Positions 36,406-44,737 of a stretch of 64,000 bases of DNA are shown in pieces; positions within the stretch are counted from its first letter, which is position 1, and each line of letters starts with the position of its first letter. Source of the stretch: Bacteroides nordii WAL 11050 = JCM 12987 (GTDB lineage: Bacteria; Bacteroidota; Bacteroidia; Bacteroidales; Bacteroidaceae); contig BAJA01000030.1 in the NCBI GenBank assembly GCA_000613465.1, positions 1-64,000 on the forward strand. Direction: 5' to 3'. The position numbers were made by a program, and so were the translations under genes. The notes under the pieces were generated by a model, which saw nothing but the letters and a program-made list of their open reading frames with translations, was not told where the DNA came from and did no database searches.

Positions 36406-37433
36406 ATGAACGAAAGCATGAAGAAAATTATATTCATTGTCAATCCGATTTCAGGCACGCAAGGTAAAGAACTTGTTCTCAATTTATTAGATGAAAAGAT
36501 AGATAAAGAGAGATATACGTGGGATGTGGTGTATACCAAAAGGGCCGGTCATGCAATAGAGATTGCGCTCAGGCAGCAGCAGAGAAAGCAGATGTTGTAG
36601 TAGCCATCGGTGGAGACGGAACTATCAATGAGATAGGACGTTCACTGGTACATACAGAGACAGCATTGGGCATTATACCTTGTGGCTCCGGCAATGGACT
36701 TGCAAGACATCTGCATATTCCAATGGAGCCTAAAAAAGCATTGGAAATAATCAATGAAGGAGTAACCGACATTATCGATTACGGCAAGATAAACGGTACT
36801 GACTTCTTCTGCACTTGCGGAGTAGGTTTTGATGCCTTTGTCAGCCTGAAGTTTGCCAATGCCGGAAAACGCGGTTTATTGACTTATCTGGAAAAAACCC
36901 TGCAAGAGAGTCTGACTTATCAACCGGAAACTTATGAATTGGAAACGGAAGACGGTACCTATAAATATAAAGCTTTCCTCATTGCTTGCGGTAATGCTTC
37001 CCAATATGGTAATAATGCATATATAACCCCACAAGCCACCCTTACTGATGGCCTGCTGGATGTCACTATTCTTGAACCGTTTACCGTACTCGATGTTCCT
37101 TCACTTGCTTTTCAGTTGTTCAATAAAACCATTGATCAGAATAGCCGTATAAAAACATTTCGTTGCAGAAAATTACGTATTCACCGTACCAGTCCGGGAG
37201 TAGTTCACTTCGATGGTGATCCGATGCAAGCCGATGAGAATGTGAACATTGAGCTTATACAAAAAGGGTTACGCGTTATTGTGCCCAAAGAAACTATCGT
37301 AAAAGACAATGCTAACGTGTTGCAAAAGGCTCAGGAATACGTTAATGGAATTAAAATGATTAACGAAGCTATTGTAGACAATATTACTCACAAAAATCAG
37401 AAAATTATTCGGAAATTAATCCGAAAGGATTAA
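36406..37433 (+). pseudogene. Diacylglycerol/sphingosine kinase-like lipid kinase, frameshifted (-1) as sequenced
   Basis: Two frames make one lipid kinase. The first (from 36406, or the ATG at 36418) reads MKKIIFIVNPISGTQGK. The second carries the catalytic VVVAIGGDGTINE and IIPCGSGNGLARHL blocks, then a C-terminal beta domain. The break lies at 36566-36570 (GCGCTCAG); one missing base restores ...EIAxQAAAEKADVVVAIGGDGT and a 342-residue protein. The DAGK-catalytic family phosphorylates diacylglycerol or long-chain bases. Its divergent position next to serine palmitoyltransferase makes a sphingoid-base or ceramide substrate plausible; this is inference. The indel type suggests consensus error. 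Confidence 0.87.
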
Positions 37434-37442
37434 GAATTTGTG

Positions 37443-37450
37443 TACTTTTG
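37443..37450 (+). promoter_or_regulatory. -7 box for aspS
   Basis: TACTTTTG matches TAnnTTTG and lies 43 bases before the aspS ATG, overlapping the end of the lipid kinase gene region. Confidence 0.5.
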
Positions 37451-37493
37451 CAGACTACTACAAAAGTAAAGAATATTATAAAATACAAAATAT

Positions 37494-39251
37494 ATGTTTA
37501 GAACGCACACGTGTGGAGAACTGAGAATCTCCGATGTAAACAGTCAAGTCACGCTGTCAGGATGGGTACAGCGTAGCCGTAAAATGGGAGGTATGACTTT
37601 TATTGACCTTCGTGACCGTTACGGTATCACTCAATTAGTATTCAATGAAGAAGTAAATGCAGAACTATGCGAACAGGCTAATAAACTGGGACGCGAATTC
37701 GTAATCCAGGTGATCGGTACTGTAAACGAACGTTTTAGCAAAAACTCAAATATACCTACAGGAGACATTGAAATCATCGTATCGGAATTAAACGTTCTGA
37801 ACGTTGCCACCACCCCTCCTTTCACTATCGAAGAAAATACAGACGGAGGAGACGACATTCGCATGAAATACCGTTATCTGGACCTTCGTCGTAGTAACGT
37901 CCGTTCCAATCTGGAGCTCCGTCATAAAATGACAATAGAAGTACGTAAGTATTTGGATGAACAAGGATTTATAGAAGTGGAAACTCCGGTTTTGGTTGGT
38001 TCTACCCCGGAAGGTGCACGTGACTTTGTTGTTCCTTCACGTATGAATCCGGGACAATTCTATGCGTTGCCTCAATCCCCGCAAACTCTGAAGCAATTGT
38101 TGATGGTAGCTGGTTTCGACCGTTATTTCCAGATTGCAAAATGCTTCCGTGACGAAGACCTTCGTGCTGATCGTCAACCGGAATTCACTCAGATTGACTG
38201 CGAAATGAGTTTTGTTGAGCAAGAGGATATCATCACTACTTTTGAAGGTATGGCCAAGCACTTGTTTAAGACACTTCGCGGAGTTGAACTAACAGAACCA
38301 TTCGTACGCATGCCATGGAGTGATGCTATGAAATATTACGGTAGCGATAAACCCGATTTACGCTTTGATATGAAATTCGTCGAACTGATGGATATCATGA
38401 AAGGACACGGTTTCCCGGTATTTGACAGTGCTGCATACATTGGTGGTATATGTGCAGAGGGTGCTGCAAGTTATACCCGTAAACAACTGGATGCACTGAC
38501 AGAGTATGTGAAAAGACCTCAAATAGGTGCCAAAGGTATGGTATACGCACGTATAGAAGCTGATGGAACTGTAAAATCAAGTGTTGACAAGTTCTATACC
38601 CAGGAAATATTGCAACAAATGAAGGAAGCTTTCGGTGCTAAACCGGGAGACTTAATTCTGATTCTCTCCGGTGACGATGCTATGAAAACCCGTAAACAGC
38701 TTTGCGAACTTCGTTTGGAGATGGGTAAACAGTTAGGTTTACGTGATAAGAATAAATTCGCTTGCTTGTGGGTAGTAGATTTCCCAATGTTTGAGTGGAG
38801 CGAAGAAGAAGGACGCCTGATGGCAATGCACCATCCATTCACTCATCCTAAAGATGAAGATATTCATTTATTGGATAGCGATCCGGCAGCAGTTCGTGCA
38901 GATGCCTATGACATGGTCGTTAATGGTGTAGAAGTAGGTGGAGGTTCTATTCGTATCCACGATTCACAATTGCAAGCCAAGATGTTCGAGATTTTAGGGT
39001 TCACTCCTGAAAAAGCACAGGAACAATTTGGCTTCTTAATGAATGCATTCAAATTTGGTGCACCTCCTCATGGTGGATTGGCTTACGGACTCGATCGGTG
39101 GGTATCACTTTTCGCAGGGCTTGATTCTATTCGTGATTGCATTGCATTCCCCAAGAATAATTCGGGTCGTGACGTTATGTTGGATGCTCCGGCAGCACTT
39201 GATCCGTCTCAACTTGATGAACTGAATCTGATAGTAGATATTAAGGAATAA
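37494..39251 (+). CDS. aspS: Aspartyl-tRNA synthetase
   Basis: This 585-residue class II synthetase has an N-terminal OB-fold (VTLSGWVQRSRKMGGMTFIDLRD region), motif 2 (CFRDEDLRADRQPEFTQID), the bacterial insertion domain (about residues 290-420) and motif 3 (GGLAYGLDRWVSLFAG). It charges tRNA-Asp. Length fits bacterial AspRS. The gtrA-like gene starts at a GTG directly after the stop codon. Confidence 0.97.
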   Translation: MFRTHTCGELRISDVNSQVTLSGWVQRSRKMGGMTFIDLRDRYGITQLVFNEEVNAELCEQANKLGREFVIQVIGTVNERFSKNSNIPTGDIEIIVSELNVLNVATTPPFTIEENTDGGDDIRMKYRYLDLRRSNVRSNLELRHKMTIEVRKYLDEQGFIEVETPVLVGSTPEGARDFVVPSRMNPGQFYALPQSPQTLKQLLMVAGFDRYFQIAKCFRDEDLRADRQPEFTQIDCEMSFVEQEDIITTFEGMAKHLFKTLRGVELTEPFVRMPWSDAMKYYGSDKPDLRFDMKFVELMDIMKGHGFPVFDSAAYIGGICAEGAASYTRKQLDALTEYVKRPQIGAKGMVYARIEADGTVKSSVDKFYTQEILQQMKEAFGAKPGDLILILSGDDAMKTRKQLCELRLEMGKQLGLRDKNKFACLWVVDFPMFEWSEEEGRLMAMHHPFTHPKDEDIHLLDSDPAAVRADAYDMVVNGVEVGGGSIRIHDSQLQAKMFEILGFTPEKAQEQFGFLMNAFKFGAPPHGGLAYGLDRWVSLFAGLDSIRDCIAFPKNNSGRDVMLDAPAALDPSQLDELNLIVDIKE

Positions 39252-39634
39252 GTGAAAGAATCAGTACGCATCTTTAGATTTGCCGTAATAGGTACGCTCA
39301 ATGCATTGATTACAGCATTTGTCATCTGGTTAATGATGAATGAGCTATCATACGATTATATTCCTGCAAATATTACTGCGTATATCGTAGCCCAGATACA
39401 TAATTTTATATGGTGTAAGTATTGGGTATTCCCCACAGAAGACAAAAAGAACAACCTCTGGCAACAGGTGTTGTTCTTTGCTATGGCTTTCGGAATAGCT
39501 ACAGTGCGCAATTTATATTCCTTATCATACTGGTGGAAGCAGGAGATGTAAACGAGTATCTGGCACAGTTCCTCGGACTATTTATCTACGGTACAGTTAA
39601 TTTTATAACAAACAGGAAACTCACTTTCCGGTGA
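39252..39634 (+). pseudogene. GtrA-family membrane protein, frameshifted (-1) as sequenced
   Basis: The first frame starts at GTG 39252, one base after aspS, and gives two helices (FRFAVIGTLNALITAFVIWLM and an ANITAYIVAQIHNFIWCKYWVF block typical of GtrA). The second frame continues with SAQFIFLIILVEAG and FLGLFIYGTVNFITNRKLTF, the last helix and family end. The break is at about 39500: GCTACAGT would be GCTTACAGT, one T lost. Restored length is 127 residues, normal for GtrA. These four-helix proteins may help flip lipid-linked sugars. A real pseudogene is possible, but the indel resembles the others here. Confidence 0.85.
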
Positions 39635-39642
39635 GATTCAAT

Positions 39643-39802
39643 TTCACCAGAGAGAGAGTAACACTATTGAAACGCAGAATTAACGCAGATTTTCGCAAAG
39701 GAAAACAAAAGATAAAAGAATAACAGTCTTTCAAATCTGCGATAATTCGCGTTAATTTGCGTTTATCAAATAATTAGCACTCTGTGGAACTCTGTGGTGA
39801 AT
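39643..39802. repeat. Dispersed inverted-repeat element, copy A
   Basis: The ends are inverted (TTCACCAGAGAG left; CTCTGTGGAACTCTGTGGTGAA-type right). The interior has a long imperfect hairpin: AAACGCAGAATTAACGCAG with its near-complement in TAATTCGCGTTAATTTGCG. The segment AACGCAGATTTTCGCAAAGG is shared exactly with copy B (44.5 kb). It lies between convergent genes. Confidence 0.65.
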
Positions 39803-39810
39803 TTTGAATC

Positions 39811-40695
39811 TTAATCCAGGAATCGCTTTGTCAGCCCTTCATATTCATCTATTCTTCTGTCTCTCAGGAATGGCCACCAACGACGAACATTTTCCGAACG
39901 TTCCATATCAATTTCTACTACTATATTTTCCGGACGATCATTAGCGGCCTGTGCAAGAAGTTCTCCCTGCGGACCGGCAACAAAACTATTTCCCCAGAAA
40001 AGAATACCATTTGTCTGCATAGACGGATCGGGCTCATGCCCAACGCGGTTGACAGAAATAACCGGAAGCCCGTTTGCTACAGCATGGGCACGCTGAGAGA
40101 TAATCCATGCATTGAGCTGACGAATCTTTTCATCATCCGCATCCGAACTCTCCCAGCCAATAGCGGTAGGATAAATTAGTAATTCGGCTCCTTTCAGGGC
40201 CATAAGACGGGCAGCTTCCGGATACCATTGATCCCAACAGACAAGTACTCCTAATTTGCCTAAAGATGTCTGAATAGGCTCAAAGCCAATATCTCCCGGA
40301 GTGAAATAGAATTTCTCATAATAAGCAGGATCATCAGGAATATGCATCTTGCGATATTTTCCGGCAATACTGCCATCACTGTCAAAAACAACCGCAGTGT
40401 TGTGATACAATCCCGGAGCACGTTTCTCAAACAAAGAGGTAACCAACACAATCTGGTTACTGGCAGCCAGTTCGGAATAAAATCCGGTAGAAGGGCCGGG
40501 GATAGGTTCTGCCAGATCAAATAAGTTTGTATTTTCTGTCTGGCAAAAATACAAAGAGTTATGTAACTCCTGCAATACAACCAGTTGTGCACCACGTGCG
40601 GCACATGCTTCTATACTTTGAGCCAGATTCATCAGATTAGTTCTGATATCTGAAGTATTGGCCTGTTGAATCAAGCCGACTTTTATATTTCTCAT
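39811..40695 (-). CDS. aguB: N-carbamoylputrescine amidohydrolase
   Basis: This 294-residue nitrilase-superfamily enzyme has the Glu-Lys-Cys triad: Glu in VVLQELHNSLYF, Lys in KYRKMHIPDD and Cys in VLVCWDQWYPE. The SLYFC, DPAYYEKFYF and WYPEAAR patterns fit the N-carbamoylputrescine amidase group. It hydrolyses N-carbamoylputrescine to putrescine, CO2 and ammonia. The agmatine deiminase gene lies 43 bp upstream on the same strand, giving the two-step agmatine-to-putrescine route. Confidence 0.93.
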   Translation of the reverse strand: MRNIKVGLIQQANTSDIRTNLMNLAQSIEACAARGAQLVVLQELHNSLYFCQTENTNLFDLAEPIPGPSTGFYSELAASNQIVLVTSLFEKRAPGLYHNTAVVFDSDGSIAGKYRKMHIPDDPAYYEKFYFTPGDIGFEPIQTSLGKLGVLVCWDQWYPEAARLMALKGAELLIYPTAIGWESSDADDEKIRQLNAWIISQRAHAVANGLPVISVNRVGHEPDPSMQTNGILFWGNSFVAGPQGELLAQAANDRPENIVVEIDMERSENVRRWWPFLRDRRIDEYEGLTKRFLD

Positions 40696-40702
40696 CTTAG
40701 TA

Positions 40703-40738
40703 ATTTACGATTAGACAATTTACGATTTACGATTGAGG
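40703..40738 (-). repeat. Heptamer-repeat spacer between aguA and aguB
   Basis: The 43-bp gap is made mostly of 7-base units (TTTACGA, TTAGACA, ATTTACG, ATTTACG as written on +). It is of the same kind as the spacers at 28.1, 43.3 and 57.4 kb. Confidence 0.5.
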
Positions 40739-41782
40739 TTACTTCAGGATACCTGTGGGGTATTGCATGGTTACACAATGCAAAGAGCCATGCTGCCTGA
40801 TCAAAGCGCGGCAGTCAATGCCAATTATATCATACCCAGGAAAAGCTTCCTGCAAAACTTCTTCTGCACGTTTATCCTTCTCAGGTTGATCATAAGTTGG
40901 ATAAAGTACTGCATCGTTCAGTATCAAGAAATTAGCATAAGTGGCAGGCAAGCGTTCTCCTTCTTCCTGCACTTCATCGGCCATTGGCAAAGCTAATAGG
41001 CGATAAGACTCTCCGGCCAACGTACGAAATGTTTTAAGCTGCTCTTCCATGGCATGAAGAGATTTATAATGTTCATCTTTCTCATCTTCACATTGTACAT
41101 ATACGATCGTATCAGCGGGGCATAAACGGGCAAGTGTATCGATATGACTATCTGTATCATCTCCTGCCAGATAACCATGATCCAGCCAAAGTACCTGCTG
41201 AAGATGAAATACACTCTTCAGATATTCCTCAATCTCCACTTTATTCATTTGCCCGTTACGATTGGGCGACAATAAACATTCGGAAGTCGTGAGCAATGTA
41301 CCCATACCATCACTTTCAATAGAACCTCCTTCGAGAACAAAACCGAGACGGTTGACATAGCGTCCTTTCAGAACTCCGTTTTCAATGGCACGACGGGTAA
41401 TCTGATTATCCAGATCGGAAGCAAACTTCAGCCCCCAGCCATTAAAAGTGAAATCGAGCAGGGAAGGGGCATCTACGTCCATCATGGTAATAGCTCCATG
41501 ATCACGTGCCCAGGTATCATTTGTACCACACTTCAGAAAGCGTACATTCTCCATATTCACAGTAGCAGCGATCTGCTTCTTCACTTCTTCCGGTTCGGGC
41601 GTTACAATCAGTAACAACTCTCGCTTAGCGATCTCATTGGCTATATTGACAAAACATTCCTGCACTTCATCAAGCATATAGGCCCAGTCTGTCCCCGCAT
41701 GAGGCCAGGTCAGCTGAACACCACTTTGCGGATACCATTCAGCAGGAAGAAAGGGTGCCCGCATCTCTGTTTGCTGAGCCAT
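40739..41782 (-). CDS. aguA: Agmatine deiminase
   Basis: This 347-residue guanidino-group enzyme has WPHAGTDWAYMLDEVQ, the GTNDTWARDHGAI block, LEGGSIESDGMGTLL, and the catalytic cysteine near the end in GSLHCVTMQYP. It converts agmatine to N-carbamoylputrescine and ammonia. I choose the ATG at 41782 (MAQQTEMRAPFLPAEWYP), preceded by a GGTAAGG-like site. An in-frame ATG at 41854 would add 24 residues without family support. It is upstream of aguB in a two-gene unit for polyamine synthesis. Confidence 0.93.
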   Translation of the reverse strand: MAQQTEMRAPFLPAEWYPQSGVQLTWPHAGTDWAYMLDEVQECFVNIANEIAKRELLLIVTPEPEEVKKQIAATVNMENVRFLKCGTNDTWARDHGAITMMDVDAPSLLDFTFNGWGLKFASDLDNQITRRAIENGVLKGRYVNRLGFVLEGGSIESDGMGTLLTTSECLLSPNRNGQMNKVEIEEYLKSVFHLQQVLWLDHGYLAGDDTDSHIDTLARLCPADTIVYVQCEDEKDEHYKSLHAMEEQLKTFRTLAGESYRLLALPMADEVQEEGERLPATYANFLILNDAVLYPTYDQPEKDKRAEEVLQEAFPGYDIIGIDCRALIRQHGSLHCVTMQYPTGILK

Positions 41783-41901
41783 CACCTTACCAAAATTCAA
41801 CTGCAAATCCTTTTCCGAACCGCCCGAACAAGGAAGCCCAACTATAATTCCCATCTGTTTACTTGCAATTTAATATTTATAAATCTTTAGAACAACCCTA
41901 T

Positions 41902-42432
41902 TTACTGTTTTGGCTTACGGTCAAAGAACGGATTCTTAGAAGAAGCACTAACAGGAATAGCCATCACCATTTTACAATCTTTCAGCCAATTGAGTTGCTG
42001 GGCAGCCAACCCGGCCGAAAACATCACACGTGTATCCACCCTCATATCGGCAGCTGTAGCACATGCCGAACCAATGGCAATACCTACATCAATACTATTT
42101 AGCGCACAGGGTACTCCTTCGGCACGAGCTGCACACGTAGCATATCCGCAATGTCCGCAATTCAATCCCTGCGCTTGCTCGCGCGTACCTATTAATACAA
42201 TGCATTCAGCACTTAGAATATTATCGGCATCGCGAAGAAAGAATTTCATTCCATGCTCCTCAACCATTGCAATCATCTTGTCAGACAATATTTTGATATC
42301 CTCACCTGTAACCAAAGCCACTTCTATTATATCAATACCTTTTCCTTTCGGAGCAGTACGGGCAGCTGTCATCATCTGCCGCGCCACGTTGAGTATATGC
42401 TCGTGGCGAATGTCTCGTTCATTCTGTATCAT
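41902..42432 (-). CDS. DUF2148 ferredoxin-domain protein
   Basis: The 176-residue protein has a central cysteine motif, CGHCGYATCAARAEGVPC, of the kind that can hold an Fe-S cluster, plus an Ala/Gly-rich C-terminal part with GSACATAADMRVD. This is the DUF2148 family, found mostly in anaerobes. Function is unknown; redox or metal-linked roles are guessed. A minus-strand TATCTTTG box lies about 30 bp upstream, so it is probably separate from the divergent ABC genes. Confidence 0.85.
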   Translation of the reverse strand: MIQNERDIRHEHILNVARQMMTAARTAPKGKGIDIIEVALVTGEDIKILSDKMIAMVEEHGMKFFLRDADNILSAECIVLIGTREQAQGLNCGHCGYATCAARAEGVPCALNSIDVGIAIGSACATAADMRVDTRVMFSAGLAAQQLNWLKDCKMVMAIPVSASSKNPFFDRKPKQ

Positions 42433-42460
42433 AGCCTTTATTTTAAATAAAATCAGTAAG

Positions 42461-42468
42461 CAAAGATA
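42461..42468 (-). promoter_or_regulatory. -7 box for the DUF2148 gene
   Basis: The minus strand reads TATCTTTG, 28 bases before the ATG at 42432. Confidence 0.5.
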
Positions 42469-42639
42469 AATATAAAAATGCAGTTGAAAAAAGAATTAAT
42501 TCCTTATCTGATCCGGGAGGGTTATATACATGCGGAACGGGTGTAAGTTACAGGCAAGTAAGGTAATATCCCTCCTAAAAACATCCCTCATCGAAGCAGG
42601 TAGAATCAATTATTCTACGATTCTTCCAATATTTTTGTT

Positions 42640-42647
42640 TACCTTTG
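42640..42647 (+). promoter_or_regulatory. -7 box for the FetAB-like operon
   Basis: TACCTTTG matches TAnnTTTG. It lies 26 bases before the ATG at 42674 and supports that start over an upstream in-frame ATG at 42530. The 42480-42630 stretch holds a GGGAGG/CCCTCC pair but no clear gene. Confidence 0.5.
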
Positions 42648-42673
42648 TCAGAAAGATAGAACAAAAAAGTAAA

Positions 42674-43294
42674 ATGCTACAAATAGACAATGCATGTATT
42701 GCTTTCGGAGACGAAGAACTTTTTTCCGGTTTTTGCATGCAGTTACATAAAGGTGAAACCGCTTGTATCGCAGGCGAATCGGGGCGAGGAAAAACTTCTC
42801 TTCTAAATGCTGTCATGGGATTTGTCCCTCTACGTAAAGGAACAATTACCGTAGGTGACTTCGAACTGACCCGAAATACCATTGACACCATTCGCCGGCA
42901 GATAGCCTGGATTCCGCAGGAACTGGCTCTGCCTATGGAATGGGTGAAGGAAATGGTACAGTTACCTTTCGAACTAAAAGCAAACAGGGGAGCCTCTTTT
43001 TCTGAAGAAAGACTGTTCAGTTGTTTTGCAGAATTGGGGTTGGATGAAGATTTGTATCGAAAACGGGTAGGGGAAGTATCCGGCGGACAACGGCAACGTA
43101 TTATGATAGCCGTAGCTGCCTTGCTGAAAAAGCCACTTATCATAGTAGATGAGCCTACTTCGGCACTCGACTCCGGCTCTACAGATAAAGTACTGGCCTT
43201 TTTCCGGAAGCAGGCCGAACAAGGAGCTGCCGTTCTCGCCGTATCACATGATAAAACCTTTGCTCATGGCTGCCACCAATTAATAGCCCTGTAA
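42674..43294 (+). CDS. ABC transporter ATP-binding protein (FetA/YbbL-like)
   Basis: The 206-residue ATPase has Walker A GESGRGKTSLLNAV, Q-loop region WIPQELALP, the signature VSGGQRQRIMIAVA, Walker B PLIIVDEPTSALD and switch VSHDK. It is followed at 46 bp by a UPF0014-type permease, the FetAB arrangement, which exports iron or a related metal or metabolite in E. coli. I start it at ATG 42674 because the promoter lies between this ATG and the longer frame. Confidence 0.9.
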   Translation: MLQIDNACIAFGDEELFSGFCMQLHKGETACIAGESGRGKTSLLNAVMGFVPLRKGTITVGDFELTRNTIDTIRRQIAWIPQELALPMEWVKEMVQLPFELKANRGASFSEERLFSCFAELGLDEDLYRKRVGEVSGGQRQRIMIAVAALLKKPLIIVDEPTSALDSGSTDKVLAFFRKQAEQGAAVLAVSHDKTFAHGCHQLIAL

Positions 43295-43299
43295 CTTCA

Positions 43300-43333
43300 A
43301 TCGTCTAATTGTAAATCATTTAATTTGTAAATA
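43300..43333 (+). repeat. Heptamer-repeat spacer in the FetAB-like operon
   Basis: The gap before the permease gene reads as 7-base units (AATCGTC, TAATTGT, AAATCAT, TTAATTT). It is the same kind of spacer as at 28.1, 40.7 and 57.4 kb. Confidence 0.4.
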
Positions 43334-43340
43334 CCTCTCT

Positions 43341-44141
43341 ATGGGAACCATCGATATATCATACCTTAGTCTGCTAACAGGGTTACTCTTACTGATAATC
43401 CCTGTATTTTATTTATGGAAATTTAAAACCGGACTACTCAAAGCCACTCTTATCGGTACAGCACGTATGATCGTACAACTCTTCCTTATCGGGATGTACT
43501 TAAAATATTTGTTTTTGTGGAATAATCCGTGGATAAACTTTCTGTGGGTGATTATTATGATATTTGTAGCCGGACAGACAGCTCTCGTACGTACCGGGCT
43601 AAAGCGAAAAATACTATTGATTCCTATCAGTGTAGGCTTTCTATGCAGTGTTGTCCTGGTTGGGATGTACTTTATTGGCGTAGTGCTACAGCTGGACAAT
43701 GTATTCAGCGCACAATACTTCATTCCTATTTTCGGTATCTTAATGGGAAACATGCTTTCGAGTAATGTCATTGCACTAAATACCTACTACAGTGGATTGA
43801 AACGGGAAGAACAACTCTATTGTTATTTGCTCGGCAATGGGGCTACCCGGCAGGAAGCACAGGCACCTTTCATCCGGCAGGCAATCATTAAAGCCTTCAG
43901 CCCACTGATAGCTAACATTGCTGTAATGGGATTGGTTGCACTTCCGGGAACAATGATTGGTCAGATATTGGGAGGGAGTAGTCCGAATGTGGCTATCAAG
44001 TATCAGATGATGATTATGGTCATTACGTTTACAGCTTCCATGCTTTCATTGATGATCACCATTTCGCTGGCATCACGTAAATCATTTGATGCTTACGGCA
44101 AACTACTACAGGTCATGGTAGAAAAGAAAGAGAAAAAATGA
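43341..44141 (+). CDS. ABC transporter permease, UPF0014/FetB family
   Basis: This 266-residue membrane protein with about seven helices contains the family blocks ARMIVQLFLIGMYLKYLF and GNMLSSNVIALNTYYSGLKREEQ, and ALPGTMIGQILGGSSP near residues 190-215. It pairs with the ATPase just upstream. In E. coli the pair FetAB acts as an iron exporter; the substrate here is inferred only from family. Its stop overlaps the next small gene by four bases (ATGA). Confidence 0.92.
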   Translation: MGTIDISYLSLLTGLLLLIIPVFYLWKFKTGLLKATLIGTARMIVQLFLIGMYLKYLFLWNNPWINFLWVIIMIFVAGQTALVRTGLKRKILLIPISVGFLCSVVLVGMYFIGVVLQLDNVFSAQYFIPIFGILMGNMLSSNVIALNTYYSGLKREEQLYCYLLGNGATRQEAQAPFIRQAIIKAFSPLIANIAVMGLVALPGTMIGQILGGSSPNVAIKYQMMIMVITFTASMLSLMITISLASRKSFDAYGKLLQVMVEKKEKK

Positions 44142-44413
44142 TTGAACAGATTCTGGAATTCATTTCAAAGTTATCAACACCGGGATTCTTCATTACAGCA
44201 GAAGTCTCACGGGAAGGGATCGTTATACCACCCGACATAGAACGCTTCATTCGGGAGAAACTTGTGTTAATAGAACAAGGAACAAATGTACGAAAATTCA
44301 TTTATCAAAAAGAAGATTGGAGAATTATATTCACATTTTTCCCTACAGATAGAGTAGTAGACGAGAAATACGCTTTAAAAAATAAAGTTCTTATTAAATA
44401 TAAACGGTTTTGA
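44138..44413 (+). CDS. Small hypothetical protein coupled to the FetB-like permease
   Basis: A 91-residue, probably soluble protein that I do not recognise. It overlaps the permease stop as ATGA, so it is likely translated from the same message. A helical start (MIEQILEFISKLS) is followed by a beta-rich part with GIVIPPDIERFIREKL and charged termini. The coupling suggests a role with the exporter, such as a cytoplasmic regulator, but nothing in the sequence proves this. It lacks a signal peptide and cysteines. Confidence 0.6.
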   Translation: MIEQILEFISKLSTPGFFITAEVSREGIVIPPDIERFIREKLVLIEQGTNVRKFIYQKEDWRIIFTFFPTDRVVDEKYALKNKVLIKYKRF

Positions 44414-44419
44414 GTGTAT

Positions 44420-44577
44420 TTCACCACAGAATAACACGGAGTTCCACAGAGTTTAAATCTTTATTGAAACACAGACAAACGCAGATTTTCGCAAAGGAAA
44501 ACAAATGTATGATAAAAAACTACAGGCTTTTAATCTGTGTTAATCCGCGTCTCATCAGATAGACACTACTCTGTCTT
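44420..44577. repeat. Dispersed inverted-repeat element, copy B
   Basis: It begins TTCACCACAGAATAACACGG and ends near GACACTACTCTGTC. The interior shares AACGCAGATTTTCGCAAAGG with copy A and has a matching half ATCTGTGTTAATCCGCGTC. It fills most of the gap before the hydrogenase operon. Confidence 0.65.
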
Positions 44578-44685
44578 AATGATACATAAAAGTCGTTTTT
44601 GTAACCTCCAGTATACAAATACAGCCCAAATAAGCTATTTAATTCCCACATAATGCTTTCCTTTTAATATTTCACACGCTTTCTT

Positions 44686-44715
44686 TTTGTATAATCATTT
44701 GAATTACTATATTTG
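44686..44715 (+). promoter_or_regulatory. Promoter of the hydrogenase operon
   Basis: TTG near 44686 and TATATTTG (44708-44715) are about 19 bases apart. The start of transcription would be near 44722, which makes ATG 44738, not the in-frame ATG 44687, the real start of the first gene. Confidence 0.6.
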
Positions 44716-44737
44716 TTCCGAACTTAATTTAATACGG

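Noticed and set aside
41783..41854. Longer N-terminus for agmatine deiminase
   Set aside because: The extra 24 residues do not fit the family, and a better ribosome site precedes the internal ATG.
42478..42549. A 23-codon + strand frame before the FetAB-like operon
   Set aside because: Starts upstream of the likely promoter and has no homologue I recognise. A coding call would be guesswork.
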